Part shown: in pieces, positions 18,230 through 26,900 of the stretch
Numbering within the stretch: the stretch's first letter is position 1
How the letters are laid out: every line of letters starts with the position of its first letter
From: Ruegeria pomeroyi
GTDB lineage: Bacteria > Pseudomonadota > Alphaproteobacteria > Rhodobacterales > Rhodobacteraceae
Direction: 5' to 3'
NCBI RefSeq assembly: GCF_021405525.1
Contig: NZ_JAGQAG010000001.1
Location: 186,001-250,000 of the forward strand
Length of the DNA stretch: 64,000 nucleotides
Position numbers and translations under genes: made by a program
Notes under the pieces: model-generated
The model's database searches: none
The model's input: only the letters and a program-made list of their open reading frames with translations
What the model was told of the DNA's origin: nothing

Positions 18230-18819
18230 TGACCCGGAGAAAGCTGACACGGGATGAAATCGACCTCTGGCGCAAGGTCGTCCGGCAGGCCGACCGGCTG
18301 CACCCGGAACGTGTCGACGGGGTTCACCCGCAGACGCTGCCCAAGCCGAAACCGACCAAACCGCTGCCGATGTCGCTGGAACCTTTCGAACTAGGTCAAG
18401 CCGCGCGCGTCAAATCCGCACGCCATGTGCTGACACCCTCGGTCACAGACCGGTTGTCGCGGGCGCCGGTGCAGATGGATCCCAAGGCTTATACCCGGAT
18501 GCGCCGGGGCAAGCTGAAACCCGAGGGCAAGCTGGACCTGCACGGCATGCACGTAGATACCGCTCACCCCGCCCTGACCCGCTTTATCCTGACTGCCCAG
18601 GCCCAGGGCAAGCGGCTGGTACTGGTGGTGACCGGAAAGGGCAAGTATCGCGACGACCCCGGACCCATCCCCACCCCGCGTGGGGTGTTGCGTCATCAGG
18701 TGCCTCAATGGCTGTCGCTACCTCCATTGGCGCAGGCGGTGCTTCAGGTGACGCCCGCCCATATCAGCCACGGCGGCGAAGGTGCCTATTACGTCTATCT
18801 CAGGCGCAACCGCGGCTAG
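18229..18819 (+). CDS. Smr domain protein (putative nuclease)
   Basis: A 196-aa protein with a basic N-terminal half and a C-terminal Smr domain (about residues 100-190) showing the LDLHGM and VTGKGKYRD motifs of the MutS2/Smr endonuclease fold. The start codon shares one base with the mltA stop (TGATG). The stop overlaps the 3' end of the convergent lipoprotein gene. Substrate not predictable from sequence. Confidence 0.85.
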   Translation: MTRRKLTRDEIDLWRKVVRQADRLHPERVDGVHPQTLPKPKPTKPLPMSLEPFELGQAARVKSARHVLTPSVTDRLSRAPVQMDPKAYTRMRRGKLKPEGKLDLHGMHVDTAHPALTRFILTAQAQGKRLVLVVTGKGKYRDDPGPIPTPRGVLRHQVPQWLSLPPLAQAVLQVTPAHISHGGEGAYYVYLRRNRG

Positions 18820-19919
18820 CGGTCGTTATTTTCCATTACGACGTCGAGGTTGTCACGCGCATAGGTGACGATACCGGGAAATGCGCGCTCCAGCGGCACA
18901 TTTCCTGCCTCAAACAGATCTGTCATGTTGCGTGCCTCGGCGATCATTGCCAGCAGAGTAGGAGAGGTAGCGGCGACGAAATGACCCGATTCAGCCTCGT
19001 CCGAAAACGTGCTGGTATCGATCACCGACACCGGCAAATCGGCGATCAACGCGGCCGAACTGATTTGACCCAGCCGCTCGCTGCTTTGCTTGCCGCGCAG
19101 CCGGCGCGAGAGGTTCAGCACATTGTCCTTTTCCGAGGCCATAACCACGAATGGTTGTGGCACGGTCTTGATCCGGCGCATCTGGCTGCGGAACACGTCG
19201 AGATCCAGATCGGGCGAGATCAGAATAATTCCGTCCAGATGTTGCGCCGACCAGCCCGGGCTGGCGATCTCGATCTGGCGCAGCGCTTCCATCAACAGGA
19301 AAGACCCCATGGAATGCGCAACGACCGAGATCCGGTCGATCCGCTCATTTCCCAGACTGCGCAATAAGATTTCCAGACCATCGCGGGCAAACACCGTGCT
19401 GTCGGCATCATAGGCATAACCCAGGGCATGGCCCTTGCTGGGCCAGGAATAGACCATCAGCGACCCGGACATGTCGATGTCATGCGCCAGTTGTGCCGCG
19501 CGATAGGCGGTTTCGGTCTGCGTGGAATTGAACCCGTGCACAAAAAGGGTCAACTCGCGATTGCCGACCGGTTGCTGGGACAGGTCTTGCCGTAGCCGGT
19601 CGTGAAACGCATCGGCACGGGCGAACAGGGTCTGGCCCGCAAGGATGAACTGCTTTTCCGGGTTGGCCTGCCCATAGCCGAAATCGAGCCGACCGGGACG
19701 ACGGTCGGGCGGGATCGAGACAGTCAGCTCCAACAGGCTCAGGCTTTCGCTCCGGTCAGGACCAAAGGAGCCATCGACCTGCTGCACCCGGGTGGTTGCG
19801 GCAAACACGGTGGCGGGGCTGCCAACCTTCAACGCATCCGGCGTGATCGGCGTGTAACTGCGGTCGGCACAGCCAGTGAGCAGCGCGATACACAAGATGA
19901 TCGCAACCCGAATCCGCAT
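18816..19919 (-). CDS. Alpha/beta hydrolase lipoprotein (DUF900 type)
   Basis: A 367-aa lipoprotein. The signal peptide ends in the lipobox LLTGC (Cys17), so it is probably anchored in the envelope. The hydrolase domain has FVHGFNST (about residue 140) and the nucleophile elbow AHSMGS, then an LDGIILISPDLD acid segment. DUF900-type hydrolases have no established substrate. The 3' ends of this gene and the smr gene overlap by 4 bases. Confidence 0.82.
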   Translation of the reverse strand: MRIRVAIILCIALLTGCADRSYTPITPDALKVGSPATVFAATTRVQQVDGSFGPDRSESLSLLELTVSIPPDRRPGRLDFGYGQANPEKQFILAGQTLFARADAFHDRLRQDLSQQPVGNRELTLFVHGFNSTQTETAYRAAQLAHDIDMSGSLMVYSWPSKGHALGYAYDADSTVFARDGLEILLRSLGNERIDRISVVAHSMGSFLLMEALRQIEIASPGWSAQHLDGIILISPDLDLDVFRSQMRRIKTVPQPFVVMASEKDNVLNLSRRLRGKQSSERLGQISSAALIADLPVSVIDTSTFSDEAESGHFVAATSPTLLAMIAEARNMTDLFEAGNVPLERAFPGIVTYARDNLDVVMENNDR

Positions 19920-19951
19920 CTCAGTTCCTCTTGCTGGGTAAACCCCGGTCG

Positions 19952-21259
19952 TTACAGAACGTATCGGCTCAGGTCGGTCGAGCGTGTCAGCTCACCAAGG
20001 TTGGTGTCGACAAACGCCGCATCCACTTTCACCGTCTCGCCCGAACGGTCGGGCGCGGTAAAGGAGAGTTCCTCGAACACCCGTTCCATCACCGTATAAA
20101 GGCGCCGCGCGCCGATATTCTCGACGCTTTGGTTCACCTCGGCGGCGATCCGGGCCAGCGCTTCGATGCCGTCCGGCGTAAAGGTGACCGTTACGCTTTC
20201 GGTGCCCATCAGCGCGGTATATTGCCGGGTCAGGGCATTGTCGGTCTCGGTCAGGATGCGTACGAAATCCTCTTCGGTCAGCGCGCGCAGTTCCACCCGG
20301 ATCGGCAGCCGCCCCTGCAATTCGGGCAGCAGGTCGCTGGGCTTGGCAATGTGAAAGGCGCCGCTGGCGATGAACAGGATATGGTCGGTCTTGATCGGCC
20401 CGTATTTGGTGCTGACGGTGGTGCCCTCGATCAGCGGCAGCAAGTCGCGCTGCACGCCCTCGCGGCTGACATCGGCCCCGCGCGCGTCCGAGCGGGCGCA
20501 AACCTTGTCGATCTCGTCCAGGAACACGATGCCGTTCTGCTCGACCGCCTCGAGCGCGGTCTTGTTGACCAACTCGTCATCCAGCAGCTTGTCGGCCTCT
20601 TCCCCGATCAGGATATCATAACTGTCGGCCACGCGCAGTTTCTTGCGGGTGGTCCGCCCGGCAAAGGCTTTGCCGAACAGGTCACCCAGATTCATCATGC
20701 CCATGTTGCCTCCGGGCTGGCCCGGGATCTCGAACATCGACATCGGGTTCGAACCGTCGGCGACATCCAGCTCGATCACGGTATCGTCCAACTCGCCCGC
20801 CTTCAGCTTCTTGCGGAACATCTCGCGCGTGCCCTCGCGCGCATCCTCGCCGGCGATGGCGGCGATCACCCGATCCTCGGCCGCCTTGTGGGCGCGGGCG
20901 CGCACTTCGTCCCGCATATACTCGCGGGTCTGCACGATGGCCGCATCGGCCAGATCGCGGATGATCTGTTCCACATCGCGCCCGACATAGCCAACCTCGG
21001 TGAACTTGGTCGCCTCGACCTTGATGAAGGGCGCACGCGCCAGTTTCGCCAGGCGTCGGCTGATCTCGGTCTTGCCCACGCCAGTGGGGCCGATCATCAG
21101 GATGTTCTTCGGGTACACCTCGTCGCGCAGATCGTCGGCCAATTGCTTGCGCCGCCAGCGGTTGCGCAGCGCCACGGCGACGGCGCGCTTGGCGTCCTTC
21201 TGGCCGATGATGAAACGGTCAAGCTCCGAGACGATCTCGCGCGGGGTCAGGTCGGTCAT
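19952..21259 (-). CDS. hslU: ATP-dependent protease ATPase subunit HslU
   Basis: HslU/ClpY (435 aa) unfolds substrates and feeds them to HslV. The N-terminal [17 protein letters not shown], Walker [16 protein letters not shown], Walker [10 protein letters not shown] and the C-terminal tail ending LSRYVL, which docks into HslV, are all present. It lies downstream of hslV with a 223-base gap, larger than usual for this operon. Confidence 0.97.
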   Translation of the reverse strand: MTDLTPREIVSELDRFIIGQKDAKRAVAVALRNRWRRKQLADDLRDEVYPKNILMIGPTGVGKTEISRRLAKLARAPFIKVEATKFTEVGYVGRDVEQIIRDLADAAIVQTREYMRDEVRARAHKAAEDRVIAAIAGEDAREGTREMFRKKLKAGELDDTVIELDVADGSNPMSMFEIPGQPGGNMGMMNLGDLFGKAFAGRTTRKKLRVADSYDILIGEEADKLLDDELVNKTALEAVEQNGIVFLDEIDKVCARSDARGADVSREGVQRDLLPLIEGTTVSTKYGPIKTDHILFIASGAFHIAKPSDLLPELQGRLPIRVELRALTEEDFVRILTETDNALTRQYTALMGTESVTVTFTPDGIEALARIAAEVNQSVENIGARRLYTVMERVFEELSFTAPDRSGETVKVDAAFVDTNLGELTRSTDLSRYVL

Positions 21260-21455
21260 GTGCTCTCAATCTCGTTGTGTCAGGCGGGAACCTAAGCATG
21301 GGGGCTGAAAACACAAGCGGGTCCCGTGTCGCGGCGTCAGCACACGGGCCGCGCACGGTGGATCAGAGATTTGTGAAAGCATCTTTCCGCGCAATTGGGC
21401 ACACACCATTTCAACCCTGTAACAACGGGCGCCACCACTCACTCTCTCCGCCCGC

Positions 21456-21480
21456 GAGGCCGCGCCTAAGGCGCGGCCTC
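21456..21480 (-). other. GC-rich hairpin between hslV and hslU
   Basis: A perfect 11-bp stem (21456-21466 with 21470-21480) with a 3-base loop sits 2 bases after the hslV stop. In the direction of transcription no T-run follows, so it may act as a 3'-end stabiliser or processing barrier that sets the hslV:hslU ratio rather than a terminator. Confidence 0.45.
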
Positions 21481-21482
21481 AT

Positions 21483-22040
21483 CTATTTCGAAATTGTCTC
21501 AACCGTCAGGTTGCCGTTGGTATAGACGCAGATATCGGCGGCAATCGCCATGGCGGCGCGGGCCACCTCTTCGGCGCTTTTTTCGCTGTCCATCATCGCC
21601 CGCGCGGCGGCCAGTGCGAAATTCCCGCCCGAGCCGATGGCGGCCACGTCATGTTCAGGCTCCAGCACGTCGCCCGCGCCGGTGATCACGAACATGTCCT
21701 GCCCGTCACTGACGATCAGCATCGCTTCGAGCTTTTGCAGGTACTTGTCGGTGCGCCAGTCCTTGGCCAGCTCGACCGAGGCGCGGGCCAGTTGCCCGGG
21801 GGTCGCCTCCAGCTTGGCCTCCAGCCGTTCGAGCAGGGTAAAGGCATCCGCCGTCGATCCGGCAAAGCCCGCGACCACGTGATAGCCTCCGGGCGACAGG
21901 CGCCGCACCTTGCGAGCGGTGCCCTTGATCACGGTCTGGCCCAGACTGACCTGACCGTCGCCCGCGATGACAACCTCGCCGCCCTTCTTGACGCCGATGA
22001 TCGTGGTGCCGTGCCAGCCCGGGAAATGATCGTCTGCCAT
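21483..22040 (-). CDS. hslV: ATP-dependent protease proteolytic subunit HslV
   Basis: HslV/ClpQ (185 aa) is the N-terminal-threonine peptidase of the HslVU protease. The propeptide [11 protein letters not shown] is followed by [10 protein letters not shown], placing the catalytic threonine at residue 12. An ATG 12 bases further upstream exists, but GGAGG lies 5 bases before the ATG at 22040 and decides the start. The active-site Lys-Lys and the [14 protein letters not shown] segment are intact. A heat-shock-type promoter lies upstream. Confidence 0.96.
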   Translation of the reverse strand: MADDHFPGWHGTTIIGVKKGGEVVIAGDGQVSLGQTVIKGTARKVRRLSPGGYHVVAGFAGSTADAFTLLERLEAKLEATPGQLARASVELAKDWRTDKYLQKLEAMLIVSDGQDMFVITGAGDVLEPEHDVAAIGSGGNFALAAARAMMDSEKSAEEVARAAMAIAADICVYTNGNLTVETISK

Positions 22041-22067
22041 GAATGCCTCCATCCTGTGTTGCGCCCG

Positions 22068-22097
22068 TATATGGGCCGTCGCATGCGCGAGGGCAAG
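22068..22097 (-). promoter_or_regulatory. Candidate RpoH-type promoter of hslV
   Basis: On the minus strand CTTGCC (22097-22092) and CCCATATA (22075-22068) are separated by 16 bases. Both resemble the heat-shock sigma-32 elements (CTTG at -35, CCCATAT-like -10). Transcription would start about 20 bases before the hslV ATG. Confidence 0.45.
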
Positions 22098-22124
22098 TTA
22101 TGCATTCTGCCTAGAAGTTATGCA
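22095..22124. repeat. Direct repeat AAGTTATGCA, two copies 20 bp apart
   Basis: Identical 10-mers at 22095-22104 and 22115-22124, exactly two helical turns apart, in the divergent hslV / DUF1127 promoter region. The first overlaps the proposed hslV -35. This geometry suits a dimeric regulator. The second copy also reads TTATGCACG, one base from a DnaA box. Confidence 0.45.
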
Positions 22125-22235
22125 CGGATTGCATTTCGGGGCTGTCGAGCGGGCATTTGTAAGACTCGGACCCATCCCCTAGATGAGCCTCACAACCGAC
22201 GCAGGGTCGGCTGTTTCATTCAAAGGAACGCGCAA

Positions 22236-22430
22236 ATGGCATATACCACCAGCACCACAGCGCCGCTCGGAGCAGTCACCGTTCTCCGCGTGGTGGATTT
22301 CTTCTACTCGGCGAAAGAGGCCGTGGCATCCTGGAACGATTCGCGCCGCACCCGCAAGGCGCTGTCGGTTCTGACCGACGCCCAGCTGGACGACATCGGC
22401 CTGACCCGTGCCGACATCGCCAAGATCTGA
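22236..22430 (+). CDS. DUF1127 small protein
   Basis: A 64-aa protein whose C-terminal half (about residues 35-62, SRRTRKALSVLTDAQLDDIGL) is the arginine-rich DUF1127 domain. In Rhodobacter and Agrobacterium relatives such proteins affect RNA turnover and stress or phosphate responses. AAAGGA lies about 9 bases upstream of the ATG at 22236. The frame is open upstream, but only this start has a ribosome site and matches the family. Followed by a strong terminator. Confidence 0.85.
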   Translation: MAYTTSTTAPLGAVTVLRVVDFFYSAKEAVASWNDSRRTRKALSVLTDAQLDDIGLTRADIAKI

Positions 22431-22459
22431 TCCAATCCCCACGGATCGACGTTAGAATG

Positions 22460-22486
22460 GCCGCTCGTGTTTCGGGCGGCTTTTTT
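22460..22486 (+). terminator. Rho-independent terminator of the DUF1127 gene
   Basis: An 8-bp stem with one G-T pair (22460-22467 with 22473-22480), loop TGTTT, followed by six T. Confidence 0.85.
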
Positions 22487-22491
22487 CTATT

Positions 22492-23769
22492 TCAGGGGGC
22501 CGCCCTGTTGGAAGTTGCAGCACGCAACTGTCCGGCGGCCAGCGCGCTGAGCGCGACCATCACCGCCGCGGTTCCCAGGCAGGCGGGTACCCCGGCCAGC
22601 TGATAGGTCAGCCCGGACAGAAGCGTCCCCAGCAGCCGCCCCGCCGCATTCGCCATGTAGTAGAACCCCACATCCATGGTGACCCGCTCGTCCTTGGAAA
22701 AGGCGAGGATCAGATAGGAATGCAGCGAGGAGTTGATGGCGAAAAGCGCACCAAACACCAGCAGGCCCGATACCAGAACCACCGTCAGCCAGGGCTGTGG
22801 CCCGCCGGCCATCAAGGTCGCGCCCGTCAGAAGTGCCGGAACGAGGGCCAGCCACGCGGCCCAGTTGCGGGCTGCAGCGATCAGATCACCCTCGCCCCGC
22901 GATGCGGCGCGCAGCAGGCGCGGGGCCGAGGCCTGAATCGCGCCGTAGAACACGATCCACCCCGCCATGAACCCGCCGATCATGAAAAACGCGGCGCGGT
23001 TGCCCGCTGCGCTGCCGTCGGAAAGGACCGCGTAGAAGTAGACCGGGATGCCGACCACGAACCACACGTCGCGGGCGCCGAACAGGAACACCCGCGCCAC
23101 CGAGAGCCAGTTGATATTGGTGGATTTCGAGAAGACCTCGGAGAATTTCGCACCCTTGCGGCCCTTGGGCAGGCCTGCGGGCATGGCGACCAGCACTGCC
23201 AGCAGGATTACGGCCAGGATGGCGGCCATACCCAGCGTCGCCGCTGAGAAGCCAGCCAGCGCCAGCAGGACAGCGCCGAGCAGAAAGCCGATCCCCTTGA
23301 CCGCGTTCTTTGACCCGGTCAGCAGGGCGACCCAGCGAAACAGACCATCGCCTTCTTTCGGCGCCAACAGCTTGACCGCCGATTTCGATGACATCTTGGC
23401 CAGGTCCTTTGCCACGCCGGACAGGCCTTGCACGATCATGACAAAGACCACCGATGTGGCGATCTGCCAGCCCGGATCCAGTTGCGACAAGGCGACCAGC
23501 GCGCCCACCTGAAGTGCCAGCCCGGCATAGAGCGTCGCCGCCAGCCCGAACCGCGCCGCGATCCAGCCCGCCGACAGGTTGGTGACCATGCCCGCGACCT
23601 CGTAGAGCACAAACAGATAGGCCAGTTGCACCGGGCTGAAGCCCATCATGTGGAAATGGAGCAGCACCAGCATGCGCAGCGCGCCATCGGTCAGCATAAA
23701 GGCCCAATAGGCGGCGGTGACGGCGATATAGGCCGACAGCCCGCCGCGCTCGGACGGGGCCCGCGTCAC
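22492..23769 (-). CDS. arsJ: Organoarsenical efflux MFS permease ArsJ
   Basis: A 425-aa major facilitator protein with about 12 hydrophobic segments. Its identity comes from context: it overlaps by 4 bases a GAPDH gene and lies downstream of an ArsR-ArsC fusion. This is the ArsJ arrangement, in which GAPDH makes 1-arseno-3-phosphoglycerate from arsenate and ArsJ exports it. The sequence ([21 protein letters not shown] near the N-terminus) fits ArsJ rather than a sugar porter. Location: inner membrane. Confidence 0.87.
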   Translation of the reverse strand: MTRAPSERGGLSAYIAVTAAYWAFMLTDGALRMLVLLHFHMMGFSPVQLAYLFVLYEVAGMVTNLSAGWIAARFGLAATLYAGLALQVGALVALSQLDPGWQIATSVVFVMIVQGLSGVAKDLAKMSSKSAVKLLAPKEGDGLFRWVALLTGSKNAVKGIGFLLGAVLLALAGFSAATLGMAAILAVILLAVLVAMPAGLPKGRKGAKFSEVFSKSTNINWLSVARVFLFGARDVWFVVGIPVYFYAVLSDGSAAGNRAAFFMIGGFMAGWIVFYGAIQASAPRLLRAASRGEGDLIAAARNWAAWLALVPALLTGATLMAGGPQPWLTVVLVSGLLVFGALFAINSSLHSYLILAFSKDERVTMDVGFYYMANAAGRLLGTLLSGLTYQLAGVPACLGTAAVMVALSALAAGQLRAATSNRAAP

Positions 23770-24764
23770 AGGCTGTCACCCACCATGCAGGCCACATCCA
23801 CCAACCGGTGGGCATAGCCCATCTCGTTATCATACCAGGCATAGATTTTGACCTGGGTGCCGTTCACCACCATGGTCGAGGGCGCATCCACGATCGAAGA
23901 GCGCGGATCGTTTGTATAATCGGCCGAGACCAGTGGCCGCTCTTCATATCCCAGGATACCGCTCAGCGGCCCTTCGGCCGCGGCCTTGAACAGCGCGTTG
24001 ACTTCTTCGGCGCTGGTCTCACGGGCAACTTCGAACACGCAATCGGTGATCGAGGCATTCAGCAACGGCACCCGCACTGCATGGCCGTTCAGCTTGCCCT
24101 TGAGCTCGGGATAGATCAGCGTGATCGCGGTGGCGCTGCCGGTGGTGGTGGGGATCAGCGAATTCAGCGCCGAGCGCGCCCGGCGCAGGTCCTTGGCGGG
24201 GCGGTCGACGATGGTCTGGGTATTGGTGACATCATGGATCGTGGTGATCGAGCCGTGCTTGATCCCGATCCCCTCGTGCAGGACCTTGACCACCGGCGCC
24301 AGGCAGTTGGTGGTGCAGCTGGCGGCGGTAATGATCCGGTGGCGCGCGGGCTCGTAGATATCGTGGTTCACGCCATAGACGATGTTTGCCGCGTCACCAT
24401 CCTTGACCGGGGCCGAGACCACCACCTTTTTGACGCCAGCGTCGAAATAGGGGGCCAGTTTCGCCTCGGTCTTGAAGACGCCGGTACAGTCGATCACCAC
24501 ATCCACCCCATCCAGCGGCAGATCCTCGATCCGGCGGCTGGTGTGGACCGGAATGCGGGTGCCGTCGATGGTGATCGACTGGTCATCCCAGCCGAATTCG
24601 GCCTGCCAGCGCCCATGTACGGTATCAAATTCCAGCAGATGAGCGAACATTTCGGGGCTGCCCACCGCATCGTTGATCCACGCGATTTGCGCGCCACGTT
24701 CCAGCAACGGTTTCAGGGCCAACTTGCCCATGCGGCCAAGTCCATTCAGGGCGTAAACGGTCAT
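23766..24764 (-). CDS. ArsJ-associated glyceraldehyde-3-phosphate dehydrogenase
   Basis: A 332-aa GAPDH. The NAD-binding start is [12 protein letters not shown]. The active-site ASCTTNC places the nucleophile at Cys150, with His177 in TTIHDVTN. In ars operons this dedicated GAPDH uses arsenate in place of phosphate, making an unstable arsenyl ester exported by ArsJ. The N-terminus ([10 protein letters not shown]) differs from the housekeeping form, which usually begins with a VGINGFGRIG-like motif. Translationally coupled to arsJ. Confidence 0.88.
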   Translation of the reverse strand: MTVYALNGLGRMGKLALKPLLERGAQIAWINDAVGSPEMFAHLLEFDTVHGRWQAEFGWDDQSITIDGTRIPVHTSRRIEDLPLDGVDVVIDCTGVFKTEAKLAPYFDAGVKKVVVSAPVKDGDAANIVYGVNHDIYEPARHRIITAASCTTNCLAPVVKVLHEGIGIKHGSITTIHDVTNTQTIVDRPAKDLRRARSALNSLIPTTTGSATAITLIYPELKGKLNGHAVRVPLLNASITDCVFEVARETSAEEVNALFKAAAEGPLSGILGYEERPLVSADYTNDPRSSIVDAPSTMVVNGTQVKIYAWYDNEMGYAHRLVDVACMVGDSL

Positions 24765-24797
24765 GATAATTCCTTTGTGAAAACAGGTCGGTCGGGG

Positions 24798-25628
24798 TCA
24801 GGCCTCGCGGCCCAGATCATCGACCGCGCGTTGCAGGGAAATCCGGTCAAGCTGGTCGAAAGGCAGGTTGGCAAAGGCCTGAATGCGGTTCTTCAGCGTG
24901 CCATAGACCTGTTGAAAGGCGAGGTTTTTCTGTGCGTCGTTGCCTTCGGCGCGAACAGGGTCCGGCAGGCCCCAATGGGCCGAGATCGGTTGCCCCTGCC
25001 AAGCCGGGCATTCCTCGTTTGCGGCACGGTCGCAGACGGTAAAGACAAAATCGAACTTTGGTGCCTCGGGGGTGGTGAACTCGGCAATGTTCTTGGCGCG
25101 CAATCCGGTCACGTCATGACCCTTGGCGCGCAGCACCTCGACCGCGTGCGGGTTCAGCTCGGAATAAGGCTTGGTCCCTGCAGAATAGACGTTGAACCGG
25201 TCACCGCCTTCGGTTCGCAACAGGGTCTCGGCAAAGATCGAGCGGGCGGAATTGCCGGTGCAGATGAACAGGACATTGTATTTCGGGTGGGTCATGGCTG
25301 AACTCGTCGCAACAGCAGAGAGAGCGTTGGGCAGGCACAATTCAGGGCGGCCCCGGCAGCAATCGAGGAACAGCGCATTCATCGTCTCGCGCATGCCGTC
25401 CATATCCACCTGGTAAAGCAGCGAGGTGCCCTCGCGGGTCTGGGTCACCAGCCCCACCTGCACCAAAGCAGAAAGATATGACGATAATGTGCTGGGTTTC
25501 ACATCCAGCGCGGCGCCGATTTCACCGGCGGCGACGCTGCCCGGATAGCGGCGCATCAGCAGCCGGAACACGGCCAGCCGCTGCGGGTGCCCAAGGGTGG
25601 ACAGGCGGAGGGGAATCGTTATTTCCAT
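24798..25628 (-). CDS. ArsR-ArsC fusion: arsenic-responsive repressor joined to arsenate reductase
   Basis: A 276-aa two-domain protein. Residues 1-95 form an ArsR winged helix (HPQRLAVFRLLMR, KPSTLSSYLSALVQ) with a cysteine set at 90, 91 and 98 that could bind As(III). Residues 115-276 form a low-molecular-weight phosphatase-type arsenate reductase with P-loop CTGNSARS (Cys123) and two more cysteines at 199 and 207, the spacing seen in thioredoxin-coupled ArsC. The start codon has no ribosome site, and the promoter suggests a leaderless message. First gene of the operon. An internal ATG (25295) could yield ArsC alone. Confidence 0.9.
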   Translation of the reverse strand: MEITIPLRLSTLGHPQRLAVFRLLMRRYPGSVAAGEIGAALDVKPSTLSSYLSALVQVGLVTQTREGTSLLYQVDMDGMRETMNALFLDCCRGRPELCLPNALSAVATSSAMTHPKYNVLFICTGNSARSIFAETLLRTEGGDRFNVYSAGTKPYSELNPHAVEVLRAKGHDVTGLRAKNIAEFTTPEAPKFDFVFTVCDRAANEECPAWQGQPISAHWGLPDPVRAEGNDAQKNLAFQQVYGTLKNRIQAFANLPFDQLDRISLQRAVDDLGREA

Positions 25629-25663
25629 ATTTCGCGTTTTATCGAAATAAAGGATTCGGTCAA
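25628..25663 (-). promoter_or_regulatory. Promoter and candidate ArsR operator of the ars operon
   Basis: On the minus strand TTGACC (25663-25658), 16 bases, then TAAAAC (25641-25636); the start site would fall at or next to the A of the ATG at 25628. An inverted repeat, TATTTCG (25628-25634) and CGAAATA (25643-25649) with an 8-base gap, brackets the -10. A bound repressor would block polymerase directly. Confidence 0.55.
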
Positions 25664-25707
25664 GCCCCTTTGCGCCGTCCCTCCTGTTCCCGCTTGGCTG
25701 GAAGTGC

Positions 25708-26085
25708 TCAGGCCGGATCGTCCGTTGTCAGCTGATATTTGCCCGCAAGGGAAGGCAGGTAAGCTTCGATCGCCGCAGTCGCGACAACGTGGCGGGTTCC
25801 GGCATCCGGGTCCGCCACATCCAGCCCACCCAGCACAGCGCGCACCGTGGCAACCCCGCGCGGCAGCTCGGCGGCGACGGCCTCGCAATCGACCTCGTCG
25901 GGCTGCTGTACGCCGATGGTTACCTGCACCCGCATCTGTCCATGATCGATCCGCAGCTTCGAAAACAGCGTGATCGAGGAATGGTGCAGCGCGTCCTGCA
26001 CCGCCCGCCGCGCCGCCTTGGTATAATCCTGACCATAGAGGTCATTGCCGGTGCCCATCTCAAGGATCATCCGATGATCGCTCAT
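25708..26085 (-). CDS. Lin0512 family protein (second copy)
   Basis: A 125-aa protein of the Lin0512 family, whose function is unknown. It begins MILEMGTGNDLYGQDYTKAARRAVQDALHH after the first five residues and shares the pattern 'F/LEMGTG-x-DL-x-x-x-DYTKAA' with its upstream neighbour. It overlaps that gene by 4 bases (ATGA), so the two are coupled and perhaps form a hetero-oligomer. No signal peptide or membrane segment. Confidence 0.82.
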   Translation of the reverse strand: MSDHRMILEMGTGNDLYGQDYTKAARRAVQDALHHSSITLFSKLRIDHGQMRVQVTIGVQQPDEVDCEAVAAELPRGVATVRAVLGGLDVADPDAGTRHVVATAAIEAYLPSLAGKYQLTTDDPA

Positions 26086-26432
26086 CCCGCCGCCTCCATG
26101 TCAAAGGAAACGACCACCGCCGCATTGGCGATGACCGTGCGCCCGCCGCCCTGCGGCTTGTCGATGTCCAACCCGCCTTGCCGGACCGTGATATTGGGCT
26201 GGCCATAGGGAAACACCGCAGCCAGCGCGGCTGTATCCACCGCCTCGGGCCGCTGCACGCCAATCTCGGCATCGACGATCATCGCCTCTTTCGGAAAGCC
26301 GAACAACTCGGCCATGTTGACCGAGTTGTGCCACAGCGCGTCCTTTAGTGCGCGCAGCGCCGCCTCGGTATAGTCCTCGCGCCTGAGCGACGTGCCCATG
26401 CCGAATTCCACCAGTACGCGCGTCTTAGCCAT
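26082..26432 (-). CDS. Lin0512 family protein (first copy)
   Basis: A 116-aa protein of the Lin0512 family. Its VEFGMGTSLRREDYTEAALRALKDALWHNS aligns with the second copy in the same order, and both carry an IGVQ-P-E element, so the pair arose by duplication. A GGAG site lies 7 bases before the ATG at 26432; the longer frame upstream is not supported. It lies 87 bases after trxA. No function known. Confidence 0.82.
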   Translation of the reverse strand: MAKTRVLVEFGMGTSLRREDYTEAALRALKDALWHNSVNMAELFGFPKEAMIVDAEIGVQRPEAVDTAALAAVFPYGQPNITVRQGGLDIDKPQGGGRTVIANAAVVVSFDMEAAG

Positions 26433-26519
26433 TCTGCCGCTCCTGCCATCGCCCGTAATCGGAACGAAAAAGAGGCGCCCGATGCGGGGCGCCTCTTGGT
26501 TCATAGCGTGAAACCGGCC

Positions 26520-26840
26520 TCAGATCGAGCTGTCGATCCAGTTTTGCAGGGCGGCCTTGGGCGCCGCGCCGGCACGGTTCGACACGACCTGACCGTCCTT
26601 GAAGATGAACAGCGCCGGAATGCCCCGCACGCCCATGGCCGCGGCGGCGTTGGGGTTGCTGTCCACGTCGACCTTGGCGATCTTCACCTTGCCGGCATAT
26701 TCGGTTGCCAGCTCTTCCAGGGCGGGGCCGATCTGTTTGCACGGGCCGCACCATTCGGCCCAGAAATCCACCACTACGGGGATGTCCGAGTTCTTGACTT
26801 CGGCGTCGAAGGTTGCGTCGGTGACGGCTACGGTGGACAT
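26520..26840 (-). CDS. trxA: Thioredoxin
   Basis: A 106-aa cytoplasmic thioredoxin with the active site WCGPCK (Cys31, Cys34) and the cis-proline segment [11 protein letters not shown]. It reduces disulfides in enzymes such as ribonucleotide reductase and is the expected electron donor for the arsenate reductase domain encoded 1 kb away, though it is a separate gene beside addA. Confidence 0.96.
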   Translation of the reverse strand: MSTVAVTDATFDAEVKNSDIPVVVDFWAEWCGPCKQIGPALEELATEYAGKVKIAKVDVDSNPNAAAAMGVRGIPALFIFKDGQVVSNRAGAAPKAALQNWIDSSI

Positions 26841-26900
26841 GGTCTGTCTCCAAAAAGGGATGCGCTTGGGCCGGAAAGGTAGGTTCCCGACGGGGGGAGG

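Noticed and set aside
19931-21295. 454-codon plus-strand frame opposite hslU
   Set aside because: Antisense shadow of a clear gene; GC-rich third positions keep the frame open, and no family features were seen.
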